A stretch of 64,000 bases of DNA from Nitrososphaerota archaeon (GTDB lineage: Archaea; Thermoproteota; Nitrososphaeria; Nitrososphaerales; Gagatemarchaeaceae), in the NCBI GenBank assembly GCA_027887045.1, contig JAPCJH010000002.1, positions 322,723-386,722 on the forward strand, written 5' to 3'. The notes under the pieces are model-generated. The model ran no database searches. It was given only the letters and a program-made list of their open reading frames with translations, and was not told the origin of the DNA. The stretch's first letter is position 1. Each line of letters begins with the position of its first letter. The position numbers were made by a program, and so were the translations under genes. Shown in pieces: positions 27,344-36,302 of this stretch.

Positions 27344-28132
27344 TTAGTCGGGTTTGTACAATGTCTTCGGACACACGGGATTGTACTCGCAGGCTCTACA
27401 TTTTCCAACGCTGGTGCTTGAAGTGGGTTCCCTTTCTCCCAGCCAGTACCCTCGTTTCGACGCTATCGCGGCCTCAGCGGCGGCCCCGTCGTGGGCGACG
27501 AGGTGCACCTTCATCGATCCGTCGTACTGAGATTCGAGCTGTTTCACTGCTCCAGCTTGTAGCGAAGCAGACACTTTCAAGATCAAGGCTCCCTTCTCTT
27601 CGTCGGAAAGGTCCCTAGCCCGGACCCGGACCAGGGCGAGCTTCAGACGAGAGCAGTCGAAGCCCATCGACTGCAGGAGCAGCCCGTAGATCCTGATCTG
27701 GGCGAGCTGGTCATCCCAGAGAGAGGTCGGGTCTCCGCCGGTTGTCTTGAGCTCGACGACCCAAAGCGGTTTACCCTCCGCCCATACGATGTGGTCGGGC
27801 ATTCCCAGGATCCGAAGATTTCCAACTTTCCCCCACACCCGCAATACTGCGAAGCTTGGCTTCTTCCCCTGAACCAGCTTTGCGAACCGCTTCCTGCTGA
27901 TCGCCACTTGCGGGATGAGCTCGTCGTGCAGGTCCGTCCCCTTCTCCTTGACCTCGGTCGGTATCTCTCCGAACGCGAACTCGTTCTCGACTTTGTACTC
28001 GCAGTAGAACTGTTCTGCGATGGTGGCAACCCCGACGAAGGCCGTATCGTGTCGGTACTCTGGCTTCCCTGATGACAGGAACTCTCCTTCTCGCTTCCAA
28101 AGGTCCTCCCAGAACCTTTGCATTCGGACCAT
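27344..28132 (-). CDS. Cas4/RecB-like PD-(D/E)XK nuclease with Fe-S cysteines
   Basis: Predicted single-strand exonuclease of the Cas4/Dna2-like family, about 262 residues from the ATG at 28132 (a longer GTG frame opens at 28219 without a promoter in the right place). Counting from 28219, the Cas4 layout is complete: C73 (EQFYCEYK), H98 (TDLHDE), D142 (GMPDHIVW), E156-L-K158 (VVELKTT) and C274, C277, C283 (KCRACEYNPVC). This gives a PD-ExK metal site plus a four-Cys iron-sulfur site. No other cas gene or repeat array is nearby, so a role in DNA repair or recombination is more likely than CRISPR adaptation. Confidence 0.82.
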   Translation of the reverse strand: MVRMQRFWEDLWKREGEFLSSGKPEYRHDTAFVGVATIAEQFYCEYKVENEFAFGEIPTEVKEKGTDLHDELIPQVAISRKRFAKLVQGKKPSFAVLRVWGKVGNLRILGMPDHIVWAEGKPLWVVELKTTGGDPTSLWDDQLAQIRIYGLLLQSMGFDCSRLKLALVRVRARDLSDEEKGALILKVSASLQAGAVKQLESQYDGSMKVHLVAHDGAAAEAAIASKRGYWLGEREPTSSTSVGKCRACEYNPVCPKTLYKPD

Positions 28133-28220
28133 AGAACTCTCTTTGGCTATCCTCGCGGAGGGTCTTGGGCTTGGTTTGATTTGAAAGCGCACGGGACTGC
28201 CGCGTTGTCGTTCGAGCACT

Positions 28221-28230
28221 GATTAATACG
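28221..28230 (+). promoter_or_regulatory. TATA element for LLM oxidoreductase 2
   Basis: GATTAATACG, about 27 bp before the ATG at 28253; supports a leaderless start there. Confidence 0.45.
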
Positions 28231-28252
28231 ATGCGATGGCGGACGTCCAGTC

Positions 28253-29074
28253 ATGGATTTTGGAGTGGTGGTCGCGAGCAGCTGGAGCGCCAAACAGATA
28301 GTCGAGTCCGCGGTTGCCGCCGAGAAGGCGGGGCTGGATTTCTTCCTGGTGACGGACCACTACCTCACCCCGGTCGCGAAGACCTCGGTCGACGCCTGGA
28401 CTGCCCTCGCCGGGATTGCGACGAGGACCGAGAGGATCCGTATTGGCACCTGCGTGACGCCCATCCCCCTCAGACCTCCAGCCATCCTGGCGAAGGTCGT
28501 CGCCACTGTCGACCAGCTTTCCAACGGCCGCGCAATCCTGGGCGCGGGCGCGGGCTGGAACAAATCAGAGTTCGACGCTTACAGCCGTTGGGACGAGGAC
28601 AGGGTGAGAGCGGCGAAGACTGCCGAGGGGATGAGGCTGGTTACAAAGCTCTGGACATCGGACGCGCCGCTGGATTTCCGTGGCGATTACTACAACGCTA
28701 GCCAGGCTGTGCTGGAGCCGAAGCCAATCCAGAAACCGTACCCGCCCATCTGGTTCGGCGCTCTGAAGCCGTACATGCTCAAACTAACAAACAGGTATGC
28801 GGAGGCTTGGGTCCCCCCGATTCCGGGGGTCGACGGTGCCTTCTATCGTGCGGTAATCTCGGCCCTGAAGGGACAGCACGCGCCCTCGGGCAAACCCGAG
28901 AAGTGGAGGGAGGTGAAGGTAAGTTTCAACGGGACTCTACCGGAGATCTCGGCCGGTGTCGAAGGGTTCGTGGAGATGGGCTGCAAAGTCGCGATACTGA
29001 CGCGCACGCCGTTCGACGGGTTGGAATCGGCGATGCAGAGGCTCGCCAGCGACATAATGCTTTCCTATAGATGA
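28253..29074 (+). CDS. Luciferase-like (LLM) oxidoreductase 2
   Basis: 273-residue member of the luciferase-like superfamily, shorter than its five relatives here (320-350). It has the N-terminal MDFGVVVASSWSAKQIVESA, FLVTDHYLTP (cofactor-proximal strand and His), RIRIGTCVTPIPLRPPAILA and LDQ-type loop VDQLSNGRAILGAGAGWN, then PYPPIWFGAL. The C-terminal helix region is reduced. It overlaps the following binding-protein open frame and probably shares regulation with the Liv importer, hinting that it acts on the imported compound or its product. F420 or FMN use is inferred. Confidence 0.85.
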   Translation: MDFGVVVASSWSAKQIVESAVAAEKAGLDFFLVTDHYLTPVAKTSVDAWTALAGIATRTERIRIGTCVTPIPLRPPAILAKVVATVDQLSNGRAILGAGAGWNKSEFDAYSRWDEDRVRAAKTAEGMRLVTKLWTSDAPLDFRGDYYNASQAVLEPKPIQKPYPPIWFGALKPYMLKLTNRYAEAWVPPIPGVDGAFYRAVISALKGQHAPSGKPEKWREVKVSFNGTLPEISAGVEGFVEMGCKVAILTRTPFDGLESAMQRLASDIMLSYR

Positions 29075-29140
29075 GAGCCGGAGCAAGGTCCCGATGGTCC
29101 TTTGGCCCGCACGTCTCTGAGAAGACTGGGGCTTTCAACG

Positions 29141-29148
29141 CTTATATC
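29141..29148 (+). promoter_or_regulatory. TATA element for liv cluster 1
   Basis: CTTATATC, 22-28 bp upstream of the in-frame GTG 29167 and TTG 29173, indicating that the binding protein starts there and not at 29071. Confidence 0.5.
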
Positions 29149-29166
29149 AGAAGCCAGACAATCGGT

Positions 29167-30597
29167 GTGAGTTTGCAGGACTCGGAAGGGCCCAGAAAGA
29201 AATCGCCGGAAGAGCTAGCCGCAGAACAGAAGGCCACCAGCGAAATCTCAGGGCCCCTGACAGAATTTCTAAACAAGAAGGTTACAAGAAGGGAAGCAAT
29301 CAGCACCGTCGGGAAGATAGCCGTAGGAGTCGTCGTGGTCGCAGCCGCGGGCGCGGGGGCGGCTTACTATCTGACGAGGCCGACCGGGCCTACGGTCGCG
29401 GAAGTGGTGATTGGATGTCCCTTCCCGCTCTCCGGAGGGTCTTCAGGTCTGGGGCAGGACTCGCAAGCGATGGCCCAGATATTCCAGGACCAATGGAACG
29501 CCAACGGAGGCTTCAAGGGGCTCGGCGGCGCGCCGCTGAGACTCATCTTCATCGACAACGAGACCGACCCGAACGTGGGCAGGACGGTGGCCGACACGCT
29601 GGTCAACACTGACAAGGTGTCCGCGGTCCAGAATGGGTTCCTCAGCGGCCTGGCGCTGACCGAGAGCGAGGAGACGGAAAAGGCCGGAGTCCCGATGGTC
29701 ACGGGTTCTTCTTCCAACCCATCCCTCACCACGAGGGGATTCACCCACTTCTACAGGCTGTGGATCGGAGACGACAAGCTGGCCCTCAAACAGTTCCAGT
29801 ACCTGAAAGATGAGTTACTAAAGAACAACCCGGGGACGACGGTGAAGAACATCGCGATCCTCAACGACGACACGCTCTTCGGCACCGGCGCAGGAAAGTT
29901 CTACGCGGCGTCGAACAACGACCCAACGTACGGCGGATACAACATCGTCTCCAACATCACGTTCCACGGGCCGGCGACCGACGTGACGAGCCAGGTCCTC
30001 CAGCTGAAGAGCGCCCAGCCCGATGTCCTGTTCACAGCGATGAGCTTCGTGGCTGACGCGGTGCTCTTCCAGAAGGCATTCAAGCAGTACAACCTTGACT
30101 TCGCCACCATGTTCTCGAGCGCCGGACACCTCAACCCGCCATACCAGCAGCTCGGCTCCGATGCGTATTTCCCCATCTCCAGACTCCCGTGGTCGCCTGA
30201 TCTGCTCGTGACTAAACCGTGGGAGCAGAAGTGGCAGGGCCTGTTCAAGGCGAAGACCGGCAAGGACATGTACTCCTACCCTTGCGACACTTACTCATGC
30301 CTCAACACTATCTGCGACGCGGTCAACCGTGCCAAGAGTAACGACCCGGCGAAGATTAACACCGCCCTTCAGTCCACCAACCTCGGCCCCGACGACGTCA
30401 TGGAAGGATATGATGGAGTTCAGTTCAGCAGCACGGGCGATAACACGAAGGCCAAGACGCTCTTCGTCCAGCTTTTGAGCGACAACGTATGGCACACGGT
30501 CGGTCCGTCCCCGGTTGCGGCCTACAAGGCCGTCTTCCCCCAGCCGACGTGGGCCGACAGGGCCGCGGGCAAGATTCCCAGCCCCGTGAAAGTATAG
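29167..30597 (+). CDS. livK: Branched-chain-type ABC substrate-binding protein (LivK family)
   Basis: Extracytoplasmic receptor of the LivK/periplasmic-binding type I family. I set the start at GTG 29167 (TTG 29173 is equally possible) from the TATA element; the frame is open back to ATG 29071. A cytoplasmic tail with VTRREAISTVGKI, Tat-like but lacking the full consensus, precedes a membrane helix of Val/Ala and a TRPTGPTV linker. The receptor domain shows VVIGCPFPLSGGSSGLGQDS and LIFIDNETDPNVGRTVADTL, typical of LivK. Length about 477 residues. It is followed by matching permease and ATPase genes, completing one importer with unknown amino-acid-like ligand. Confidence 0.9.
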   Translation: MSLQDSEGPRKKSPEELAAEQKATSEISGPLTEFLNKKVTRREAISTVGKIAVGVVVVAAAGAGAAYYLTRPTGPTVAEVVIGCPFPLSGGSSGLGQDSQAMAQIFQDQWNANGGFKGLGGAPLRLIFIDNETDPNVGRTVADTLVNTDKVSAVQNGFLSGLALTESEETEKAGVPMVTGSSSNPSLTTRGFTHFYRLWIGDDKLALKQFQYLKDELLKNNPGTTVKNIAILNDDTLFGTGAGKFYAASNNDPTYGGYNIVSNITFHGPATDVTSQVLQLKSAQPDVLFTAMSFVADAVLFQKAFKQYNLDFATMFSSAGHLNPPYQQLGSDAYFPISRLPWSPDLLVTKPWEQKWQGLFKAKTGKDMYSYPCDTYSCLNTICDAVNRAKSNDPAKINTALQSTNLGPDDVMEGYDGVQFSSTGDNTKAKTLFVQLLSDNVWHTVGPSPVAAYKAVFPQPTWADRAAGKIPSPVKV

Positions 30598-30628
30598 ACG
30601 TAACGATGCTCGACTGGAGGCTCGTTGG

Positions 30629-31510
30629 GTGGCCATAGAACCTACCGCGCTCATCCAGTCGATACTTGCGGGCGTCTTCGTGGGCGCAATCTACTCGCTC
30701 GTCAGTGCGGGCCTGACGTTGATCTGGGGCACGATGCGCATAGTGAATTTCGCGCACGGGGCTTTGATGATGCTCGGGATGTACATGGCCTACTGGACCT
30801 GGTACTTCCTTGGGCTCGACCCCCTGCTGTCCGCCCTGGTGATATTCCCGACTTTCTTCGCCCTGGGGTACGCCATCGACAAGTTCCTTCTGCGCAGGAT
30901 TATTCAAGCCTCGTCTGTGGCGCAGCTGTTAATCACATTCGGACTGACCCTCTTCATACAGAACGTAGTTCTCTACTTCTGGAGGTCCGACATCAGGCTC
31001 GTCACGACCTCGTACTCCTCCCTCTACTGGCACGCGGGCGGGCTGGTCTTCGACGCGCCCCACGTGATCGCCTTCTTCGCCGCGATCCTGTGCGGCATCG
31101 GGCTTCATCTATTCCTCACGCGCAGCTCGATCGGCCTCGCGATCAGAGCGACCGCCCAGGACAGGGAAGCCGCCCAGACGGTCGGGATAGAGACGAAAAG
31201 AATCTTCGGTATGACGTTCGGGCTGGGGACTGCGCTCGCGGCCGTGGCCGGCGCGATAATCACGAGCTACTATCCAGTCAACCCCGATTCGGGGAACCAG
31301 TTCCTCTTCCTCGCTTTCGTGGTGGTAGTTCTGGGCAGTCTCGGCAATTACCTCGGCGCGCTGGTCGGAGGACTGATCATTGGTGTCGTCCAATCTACGA
31401 CGGGATATGTCTACCTGGCTCAGGCCGAACTCCCGCTTGCCTTCGTCGTCTTCCTTGCCATCTTGATCTTTATGCCCGAGGGCCTCTTCGGAAAGCGGTT
31501 GAGGCGTTGA
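30629..31510 (+). CDS. livH: Branched-chain-type ABC permease LivH
   Basis: 293-residue permease with eight hydrophobic segments; LivH marks are GAIYSLVSAGLTLIWGTMRI followed by VNFAHGALMMLG, then AIRATAQDREAAQTVGIE (ATPase-docking loop) and LGGLIIGVV-type C-terminal helices (ALVGGLIIGVVQ). The GTG start at 30629 has a Shine-Dalgarno-like GGAGG about nine bases upstream, unusual in this leaderless-dominated window and suited to an internal operon gene. It partners LivM, whose start is eight bases after this stop. Confidence 0.92.
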   Translation: MAIEPTALIQSILAGVFVGAIYSLVSAGLTLIWGTMRIVNFAHGALMMLGMYMAYWTWYFLGLDPLLSALVIFPTFFALGYAIDKFLLRRIIQASSVAQLLITFGLTLFIQNVVLYFWRSDIRLVTTSYSSLYWHAGGLVFDAPHVIAFFAAILCGIGLHLFLTRSSIGLAIRATAQDREAAQTVGIETKRIFGMTFGLGTALAAVAGAIITSYYPVNPDSGNQFLFLAFVVVVLGSLGNYLGALVGGLIIGVVQSTTGYVYLAQAELPLAFVVFLAILIFMPEGLFGKRLRR

Positions 31511-31517
31511 ATCGCTC

Positions 31518-32498
31518 TTGCTGACCAGGAGCGAACTCCTCCCCAAGAACGTCTACCTCCTCGCTGTCGGTCTCCTCGTGGCGACGGCCGTGGTTCCCGT
31601 CGTGGGGCTCTCGAACCTCATCATAGACGTGATGCTCGACCTCTTCCTGTTCGCGTTCGTCTCGCTGGGTTGGAACCTCCTCGCAGGCTTCACGGGGCAG
31701 ATCAACCTGGGACCCGCCCTCTACTTCGGTATCGGCGCCTACTCGGCTGGCGTTCTGTTCCAGACCTACAGGATAACGCCGTGGGCGGCTTTCGTCGTAG
31801 GGCCGGCAATCGCGGCCGGGTTGGCCCTGATCACCGGTTACCCGACCTTCAAGCTGAAGGGAGATTATTACGCCCTGGCCACGCTCGTGATATCGCAGAT
31901 CGTGCTTCTGAGCTTCCTAGCCTGGGACTATGTGGGGGCCGCGTATGGGCTCTCCTACGACATCATCCCATTTTCTTGGTACTGGTTTCAGTTCAACACA
32001 AACCATCTGGCGTACTACTACATCGGCCTCGTCATGGTGCTGGGGGCGCTGGGACTCACATGGAGGATAAGGAACTCGGAGTTCGGGCTGCGCCTGATGG
32101 CAATCAGGGACGACGAGGAAGGGGCGAAGTCCATCGGGATCAACACCCTGAGGTACAAGCTGGTGATATCGATGATCAGCGCCGGGGTAATCGCCATGGG
32201 AGGGATCCTGTACGCGCAGTACACGCTTTACCTGGACCCGAACTCGACGATGTCCCTCACAATCACCGCAGACATCGCGCTGCCCGCGCTGCTGGGAGGA
32301 GTGGGGACGATTCTCGGGCCGTTGCTGGGGGCGGCGATAATACAGCCACTCGAATGGTTACTCCGCTTCACCATCGGGAGCAATCTCCAGCTCGCCATCA
32401 GGGGCGCAATATTCATGATGATAGTCCTGTTCATCCCAAGGGGCATAATGCAGACGGTGGTGGACAAGTACATCCGGCCGAAGATGGTCAAGAAGTGA
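31518..32498 (+). CDS. livM: Branched-chain-type ABC permease LivM
   Basis: 326-residue permease of the LivM type: SLGWNLLAGFTGQINLGPAL, the NLLAG-TGQ-N-G motif, is diagnostic; IGAYSAGVLF, TFKLKGDYYALATLVI and AIRDDEEGAKSIGINTLRYK (docking loop) follow, and the end reads LFIPRGIMQTV. The TTG start at 31518 is seven bases beyond the livH stop. About ten membrane segments. With LivH it builds the channel of importer 1. Confidence 0.92.
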   Translation: MLTRSELLPKNVYLLAVGLLVATAVVPVVGLSNLIIDVMLDLFLFAFVSLGWNLLAGFTGQINLGPALYFGIGAYSAGVLFQTYRITPWAAFVVGPAIAAGLALITGYPTFKLKGDYYALATLVISQIVLLSFLAWDYVGAAYGLSYDIIPFSWYWFQFNTNHLAYYYIGLVMVLGALGLTWRIRNSEFGLRLMAIRDDEEGAKSIGINTLRYKLVISMISAGVIAMGGILYAQYTLYLDPNSTMSLTITADIALPALLGGVGTILGPLLGAAIIQPLEWLLRFTIGSNLQLAIRGAIFMMIVLFIPRGIMQTVVDKYIRPKMVKK

Positions 32499-32508
32499 GT
32501 AGCTGAAG

Positions 32509-33210
32509 ATGAGCTTCTCGGTCGAACACGTCACGAAGAGGTACGGAGGTGTCACCGCAGTCGACGACGTGTCCTTCCAGATTGGAAAGGGGGAGTTTGT
32601 AGGCCTCATCGGGCCCAACGGCTCGGGGAAGACCACCCTGCTTGACGGCCTGGGCGGTTACATCAGGAAAGACGCGGGGAGGGTCGCGCTGGGCGGCCAT
32701 GATCTTAGCAAGGCGCCTCCATACGAGCTGGCCAAGAGGGGAGTGGGGAGGACATTCCAGGTGCCTAGGGTGTTCGACAACATGACTGTCGTGGAGAACC
32801 TATACTGCGTCCCCGCGGCGCGGAGTAGCGAGCCGAAGGAGAAGCGAGTCGAGGATACAATGGAGATGGTCAGGCTTGCGTCCGTGGCGCACGAAATCGC
32901 CAAGAACCTGTCCGGGGGGCAGAAGAAGCTCCTCGAGCTGGCCAGGGTCGTCATGCTCAACCCCACCATCGTCCTCATGGACGAGCCCTTCTCCGGCGTC
33001 GACCCCGCGATGCTCGAATCGTTGCTTGGCCTGATGAGGGAGATGAACAAGGAGGGGAGGACATTCCTCATCGTCGAGCACAACATCGCTGTCATAACGA
33101 AGAACTGTGGCAGAGTCATCTGTCTCGACGAGGGCAAGGTTATAGCCGATGGCTCGCCGGGGGACATTAGGAACGACCCCCGAGTGATTGAGGCATACCT
33201 CGGGACATAG
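32509..33210 (+). CDS. livG: Branched-chain-type ABC ATPase LivG
   Basis: 233-residue ATPase. Walker A GPNGSGKTT, the LivG-specific GRTFQVPRVFDNMTVVENLY region, signature NLSGGQKKLLELARV, Walker B IVLMDEPFSGVDPAM and H-loop IVEHNIAVI are in order. The ATG at 32509 is ten bases after livM; the GAAG just upstream could serve as a weak ribosome site. It is slightly shorter than the usual 250 residues because the loop between Walker A and the signature is compact. Confidence 0.92.
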   Translation: MSFSVEHVTKRYGGVTAVDDVSFQIGKGEFVGLIGPNGSGKTTLLDGLGGYIRKDAGRVALGGHDLSKAPPYELAKRGVGRTFQVPRVFDNMTVVENLYCVPAARSSEPKEKRVEDTMEMVRLASVAHEIAKNLSGGQKKLLELARVVMLNPTIVLMDEPFSGVDPAMLESLLGLMREMNKEGRTFLIVEHNIAVITKNCGRVICLDEGKVIADGSPGDIRNDPRVIEAYLGT

Positions 33211-33211
33211 G

Positions 33212-33928
33212 ATGAGCCTTCAAGCGCGGGACGTCGTTTCAGGGTACGGCAAGATAGAGATCGTCCACGGAGTTTCATTAGAGGCGGAAAAGTCGAAGAT
33301 TACAGGCATAATCGGCCCGAACGGCTCCGGCAAGTCCACCTTCCTGAAGACGTTGTACGGCTTCGTGAAGCCTTGGGGTGGGAGCGTAGCCTTCGACGGG
33401 AAGGACATGACCGGGGGCGACCCGTCAGGGATGCTCAGGTCTGGAATCGGATACCTGATGCAGCGGAGGAGCACATTCCCCTATCTGACGGTCCATCAGA
33501 ACCTGAAGCTGGGCGGATGGCTCTTTGGGAGGGACGAGCAGAAGAAGCACAAGGCAGAGGAGGAGGTCTACGAGAACTTCCCCCAGCTCAGGGCGAGGAA
33601 GAACACGCTCGCTGGGTCGCTCAGCGGGGGCGAGCAGCGGATGATCGAGCTTGGACGTGTGCTGATGACTAAACCAAAACTCATCCTTGTCGACGAGTTC
33701 TCGACTGGGCTCTCTCCGAAGATATTCAAGATGCTCTATGCGAAGCTGACGCAGATGAGCAGCGAACAGAAGACGACGATCCTGGCCGTGGATCAGAACG
33801 TGGTCGAGGTGGCCAATGTCGCCGACTACATGTACGTCTTCAGGCTGGGCAAGATTCAGATGGAGGGACCCGCGTCGGACTTCCGCGGCAGGCTCGAGCA
33901 GGTGACCGCGAGCTGGCTCCACGTGTAG
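33212..33928 (+). CDS. livF: Branched-chain-type ABC ATPase LivF
   Basis: ATPase of about 238 residues from the ATG at 33212, one base after the livG stop; a frame eight codons longer overlaps livG and lacks support. It begins MSLQARDVVSGYGKIEIVHG, as LivF proteins do, with Walker A GPNGSGKST, SLSGGEQRMIELGRVLM signature and Walker B LILVDEFSTGL (Phe replaces the usual Pro). It completes livKHMGF importer 1. Confidence 0.92.
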   Translation: MSLQARDVVSGYGKIEIVHGVSLEAEKSKITGIIGPNGSGKSTFLKTLYGFVKPWGGSVAFDGKDMTGGDPSGMLRSGIGYLMQRRSTFPYLTVHQNLKLGGWLFGRDEQKKHKAEEEVYENFPQLRARKNTLAGSLSGGEQRMIELGRVLMTKPKLILVDEFSTGLSPKIFKMLYAKLTQMSSEQKTTILAVDQNVVEVANVADYMYVFRLGKIQMEGPASDFRGRLEQVTASWLHV

Positions 33929-34023
33929 AAGGTGCGGGAGACTGGTCCTAGTCATCGATGCGGCCGCCCCCGGGAAGGTGCTGGACTACCCGTCGGCGAT
34001 AGGCGCGCTGGCACCATAGCTGT

Positions 34024-35022
34024 TTAGAAGGAAGGCATCACTTCTTTGGCGAAGAGTTCCATCTGTCTAAGCACCTCGGCGTTCGTTGTACCCAAGAAAT
34101 CGAACCACATCTGTGTGGCACCCGCCTTCTCGTATGGCCCGAGCTTCTTGATGACGTCTGCGGGGGTGCCGATGAAGTTCCTCCCGACTAGTTCTTCTTC
34201 CGTAAGAGGAATGTCCTTCAGCGTCGACTTCTTCAGCGAGAGGAAATGCTGGTAGACCAGGGATTCGAGGAACCTCTTCCTGGCCGCCTTTGCGTCTCTG
34301 TCGATGCCGCAGATCGCCTCGGGAGCGACTGCGATCTTTGACGGGTCTCTCTTGTGTTTCCGCGCGCTGGAAGCAATCACAGGAAGGGCCTTCTCCAGGT
34401 CGGCAGGAGACATCGAGGCCGGGATCCAGCCTTGGGCGTACCTGGCGACGCGCTGGAGAACCTGCGGCGAGTTGCCGCCGATGTAGAATGGGAAGGGTTT
34501 GGTGAACGGTCTCGGGAGCATCTCGACGTCTTTGAACCGGAAGTGCTTGCCTTCGTAGCTTGCGGGCGTCTTGTCGCCGAAGAGGAGGGCCAGCCCCTCC
34601 ACCATCTCGTCCAGAATCTCTCCCCTCTTCCCGCGCCCCCCGAAGGCATCGAACTCCTCCCTGTAGGCGCCCAGCCCCAAGCCCAGTACGAACCTGCCCC
34701 TTCCCAGATGGTCGAGTGTGATCGCCTGCTTTGCGAGCGTGACCGGGTTCCTCATGGGTCCGACTACGACGGCGGTCCCGAACTTGACCTTCTTTGTGAC
34801 CGCGGAGAGGTAGGAGAAGGTTATCATCGGCTCGTAGAAGTTCGGGTGCTCTCCCCTCGCCTGGATGTACCTCTGCGTAGTGATGTGATCGTTTCCCCAG
34901 ACGCATTCGAACCCGAGCTCCTCGGCCTTGAGTGCGACTTCGACGAAACTCTTCCGACTCGCGAAGCCTTCAGGGTAGAAGAGCCCCTCGCGCGCCGTGG
35001 AGATGGCCACGCCAAAATCCAA
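34024..35022 (-). CDS. Luciferase-like (LLM) oxidoreductase 3
   Basis: 332-residue luciferase-like protein. It starts MDFGVAISTAREGLFYPEGF with NDHITTQRYIQARGEHPNFY, VKFGTAVVVGPMRNPVTLAK, LDHLGRGRFVLGLGLG and FPFYIGGNSPQVLQRVARYA. It is very similar to the gene at 40753 (shared GLIYPAGFAS/GLFYPEGFAS opening, GNDHI-TQ and the closing QM.LFAKEVMPSF), so the two are in-window paralogues of one subfamily. The TTG at 35022 lies 29 bp from a TATA element. Divergent from the next gene. Probable F420-dependent dehydrogenase; substrate unknown. Confidence 0.86.
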   Translation of the reverse strand: MDFGVAISTAREGLFYPEGFASRKSFVEVALKAEELGFECVWGNDHITTQRYIQARGEHPNFYEPMITFSYLSAVTKKVKFGTAVVVGPMRNPVTLAKQAITLDHLGRGRFVLGLGLGAYREEFDAFGGRGKRGEILDEMVEGLALLFGDKTPASYEGKHFRFKDVEMLPRPFTKPFPFYIGGNSPQVLQRVARYAQGWIPASMSPADLEKALPVIASSARKHKRDPSKIAVAPEAICGIDRDAKAARKRFLESLVYQHFLSLKKSTLKDIPLTEEELVGRNFIGTPADVIKKLGPYEKAGATQMWFDFLGTTNAEVLRQMELFAKEVMPSF

Positions 35023-35045
35023 CGCGAGGTCTTCGAGGCCGCGAC

Positions 35046-35057
35046 CGTATTTATTCG
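35046..35057 (-). promoter_or_regulatory. TATA element for LLM 3
   Basis: Reverse-strand CGAATAAATACG, 29 bp from TTG 35022. Confidence 0.5.
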
Positions 35058-35104
35058 TTGGCGGAGGGAAGGCGTCTTGACAGAGAGATGACCAGTTCTG
35101 TGAA

Positions 35105-35114
35105 GATAATAACT
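35105..35114 (+). promoter_or_regulatory. TATA element for LLM 4
   Basis: GATAATAACT, about 28 bp before ATG 35137. With the reverse element at 35046 it makes a divergent promoter pair between two LLM genes. Confidence 0.45.
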
Positions 35115-35136
35115 GGTCGCCCTCGGGTGGCTCGCG

Positions 35137-36174
35137 ATGCGGCTCCGGTTCGGGTACAGGCTCGACCTTCGCGACCCTGCCAAGGTGCTAGAATATGCGG
35201 TGGGAGCCGACATGACTGGGTTCGACTACGCTTGGGTCCCCGACCACGTCACGGCGGGTTCGCCGAAGCAAGTCTGTTTCGATGCCTGGCTCTTCCTCGC
35301 TTCAGCGGGGGCGAAGACCACGCGCATCAAGCTTGGGCCGTCGGTATCGGACATCGTCAGGAGGGACCCGGTCATGCTCGCCCAGTCGGCAGCGACCTTG
35401 GGACTGCTGACGGGAGGCAGGTGCGTCCTAGGGCTCGGCCTTGGAGAGGCGATGAACCTGCTTCCGTTCGGCCTTAAGCCCTCGAGGCAGACAGCGAGGA
35501 TGAAGGAGGCCATCGAGGTGATCCGTCTTCTCTGGACGTCTTCATTCGACAACCGGGTCTCATACTCTGGAAGGTTCTATAATTTCGAGGGAGGATGGTT
35601 GCAGTTCCCGGGCGCGAAGGAAGCGCCGATATACATCGGCGCGCTGGGACCCAAGAATCAACGGTTGGCCGGGGAGGTCGCCGACGGATGGTTCCCGGCA
35701 ATTCACACGAATGGAGTCTTCGCTCAGTCGGTCAAGAACCTCCGCGCCGGGCTCGAGAAAGCCAGACGAAAAGCCGATTCCCTCGACATTGTCGCTCGTT
35801 TCTACATCGCAATCACGGATGACATCGAGGAGGGCCTCCGGCGGGTCGGACCAGCCGCTAGAAACATGCTGCTGAGCGAGCAGAGGTCGCTCGATGAGAA
35901 AGGGGTCCTGACTGACGAGATGGGCGCCTTCTCAGCCCATTCGATGGTCCCCGGGTCGGGAGACTGGGGGAAGAAGCAGCAGGAGGCGTTGGGCAAGATC
36001 CCCGATGAAGTCGTGGAGGCTGTTACCCTAGTTGGGACGCCGAATATGATTGCGGAGAAGATATCGGAGTTCAGGAAGATGGGCGCCACGCAGGTCGTGA
36101 TTCAAGACCCCACGGACGGCGTAATCCAGACACAGCGGGATTTCATGAGCAGGGTGGCTCCGCTGCTTTCTTAG
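35137..36174 (+). CDS. Luciferase-like (LLM) oxidoreductase 4
   Basis: 345-residue LLM protein. Recognisable elements are RLRFGYRLDLRDPAKVLEYA, YAWVPDHVTAGSPK, IKLGPSVSDIVRRDPVMLAQ, GGRCVLGLGLGEAMNLLPFG and APIYIGALGPKNQRLAGEVADGWFPA (in parts), closest in feel to methylenetetrahydromethanopterin-reductase-like F420 enzymes. The C-terminal third has VTLVGTPNMIAEKISEF and MGATQVVIQDP, the usual regulatory barrel closure. It is transcribed away from LLM 3. No associated partner gene suggests the substrate. Confidence 0.86.
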   Translation: MRLRFGYRLDLRDPAKVLEYAVGADMTGFDYAWVPDHVTAGSPKQVCFDAWLFLASAGAKTTRIKLGPSVSDIVRRDPVMLAQSAATLGLLTGGRCVLGLGLGEAMNLLPFGLKPSRQTARMKEAIEVIRLLWTSSFDNRVSYSGRFYNFEGGWLQFPGAKEAPIYIGALGPKNQRLAGEVADGWFPAIHTNGVFAQSVKNLRAGLEKARRKADSLDIVARFYIAITDDIEEGLRRVGPAARNMLLSEQRSLDEKGVLTDEMGAFSAHSMVPGSGDWGKKQQEALGKIPDEVVEAVTLVGTPNMIAEKISEFRKMGATQVVIQDPTDGVIQTQRDFMSRVAPLLS

Positions 36175-36255
36175 CCAAATAATACAAATCCGTGCAACGA
36201 AATTAACAGAATCGGCCCTTTCTGCCGTCGGGCGCTCTTGTTCGAAACCCCGCGC

Positions 36256-36265
36256 CGTTTTATAG
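36256..36265 (+). promoter_or_regulatory. TATA element for LLM 5
   Basis: GTTTTATAGG, about 42 bp before ATG 36303, so a leader of roughly 15 bases is expected (it contains AAGGC). Confidence 0.4.
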
Positions 36266-36302
36266 GGAGACCGAGCAAGGCCGAAACACGCCAAGGCAAA
36301 AG

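Noticed and set aside
31670-32506. 278-codon + frame inside livM
   Set aside because: Shadow of livM in another frame with Arg/Gly-rich text; livM carries the family motifs.
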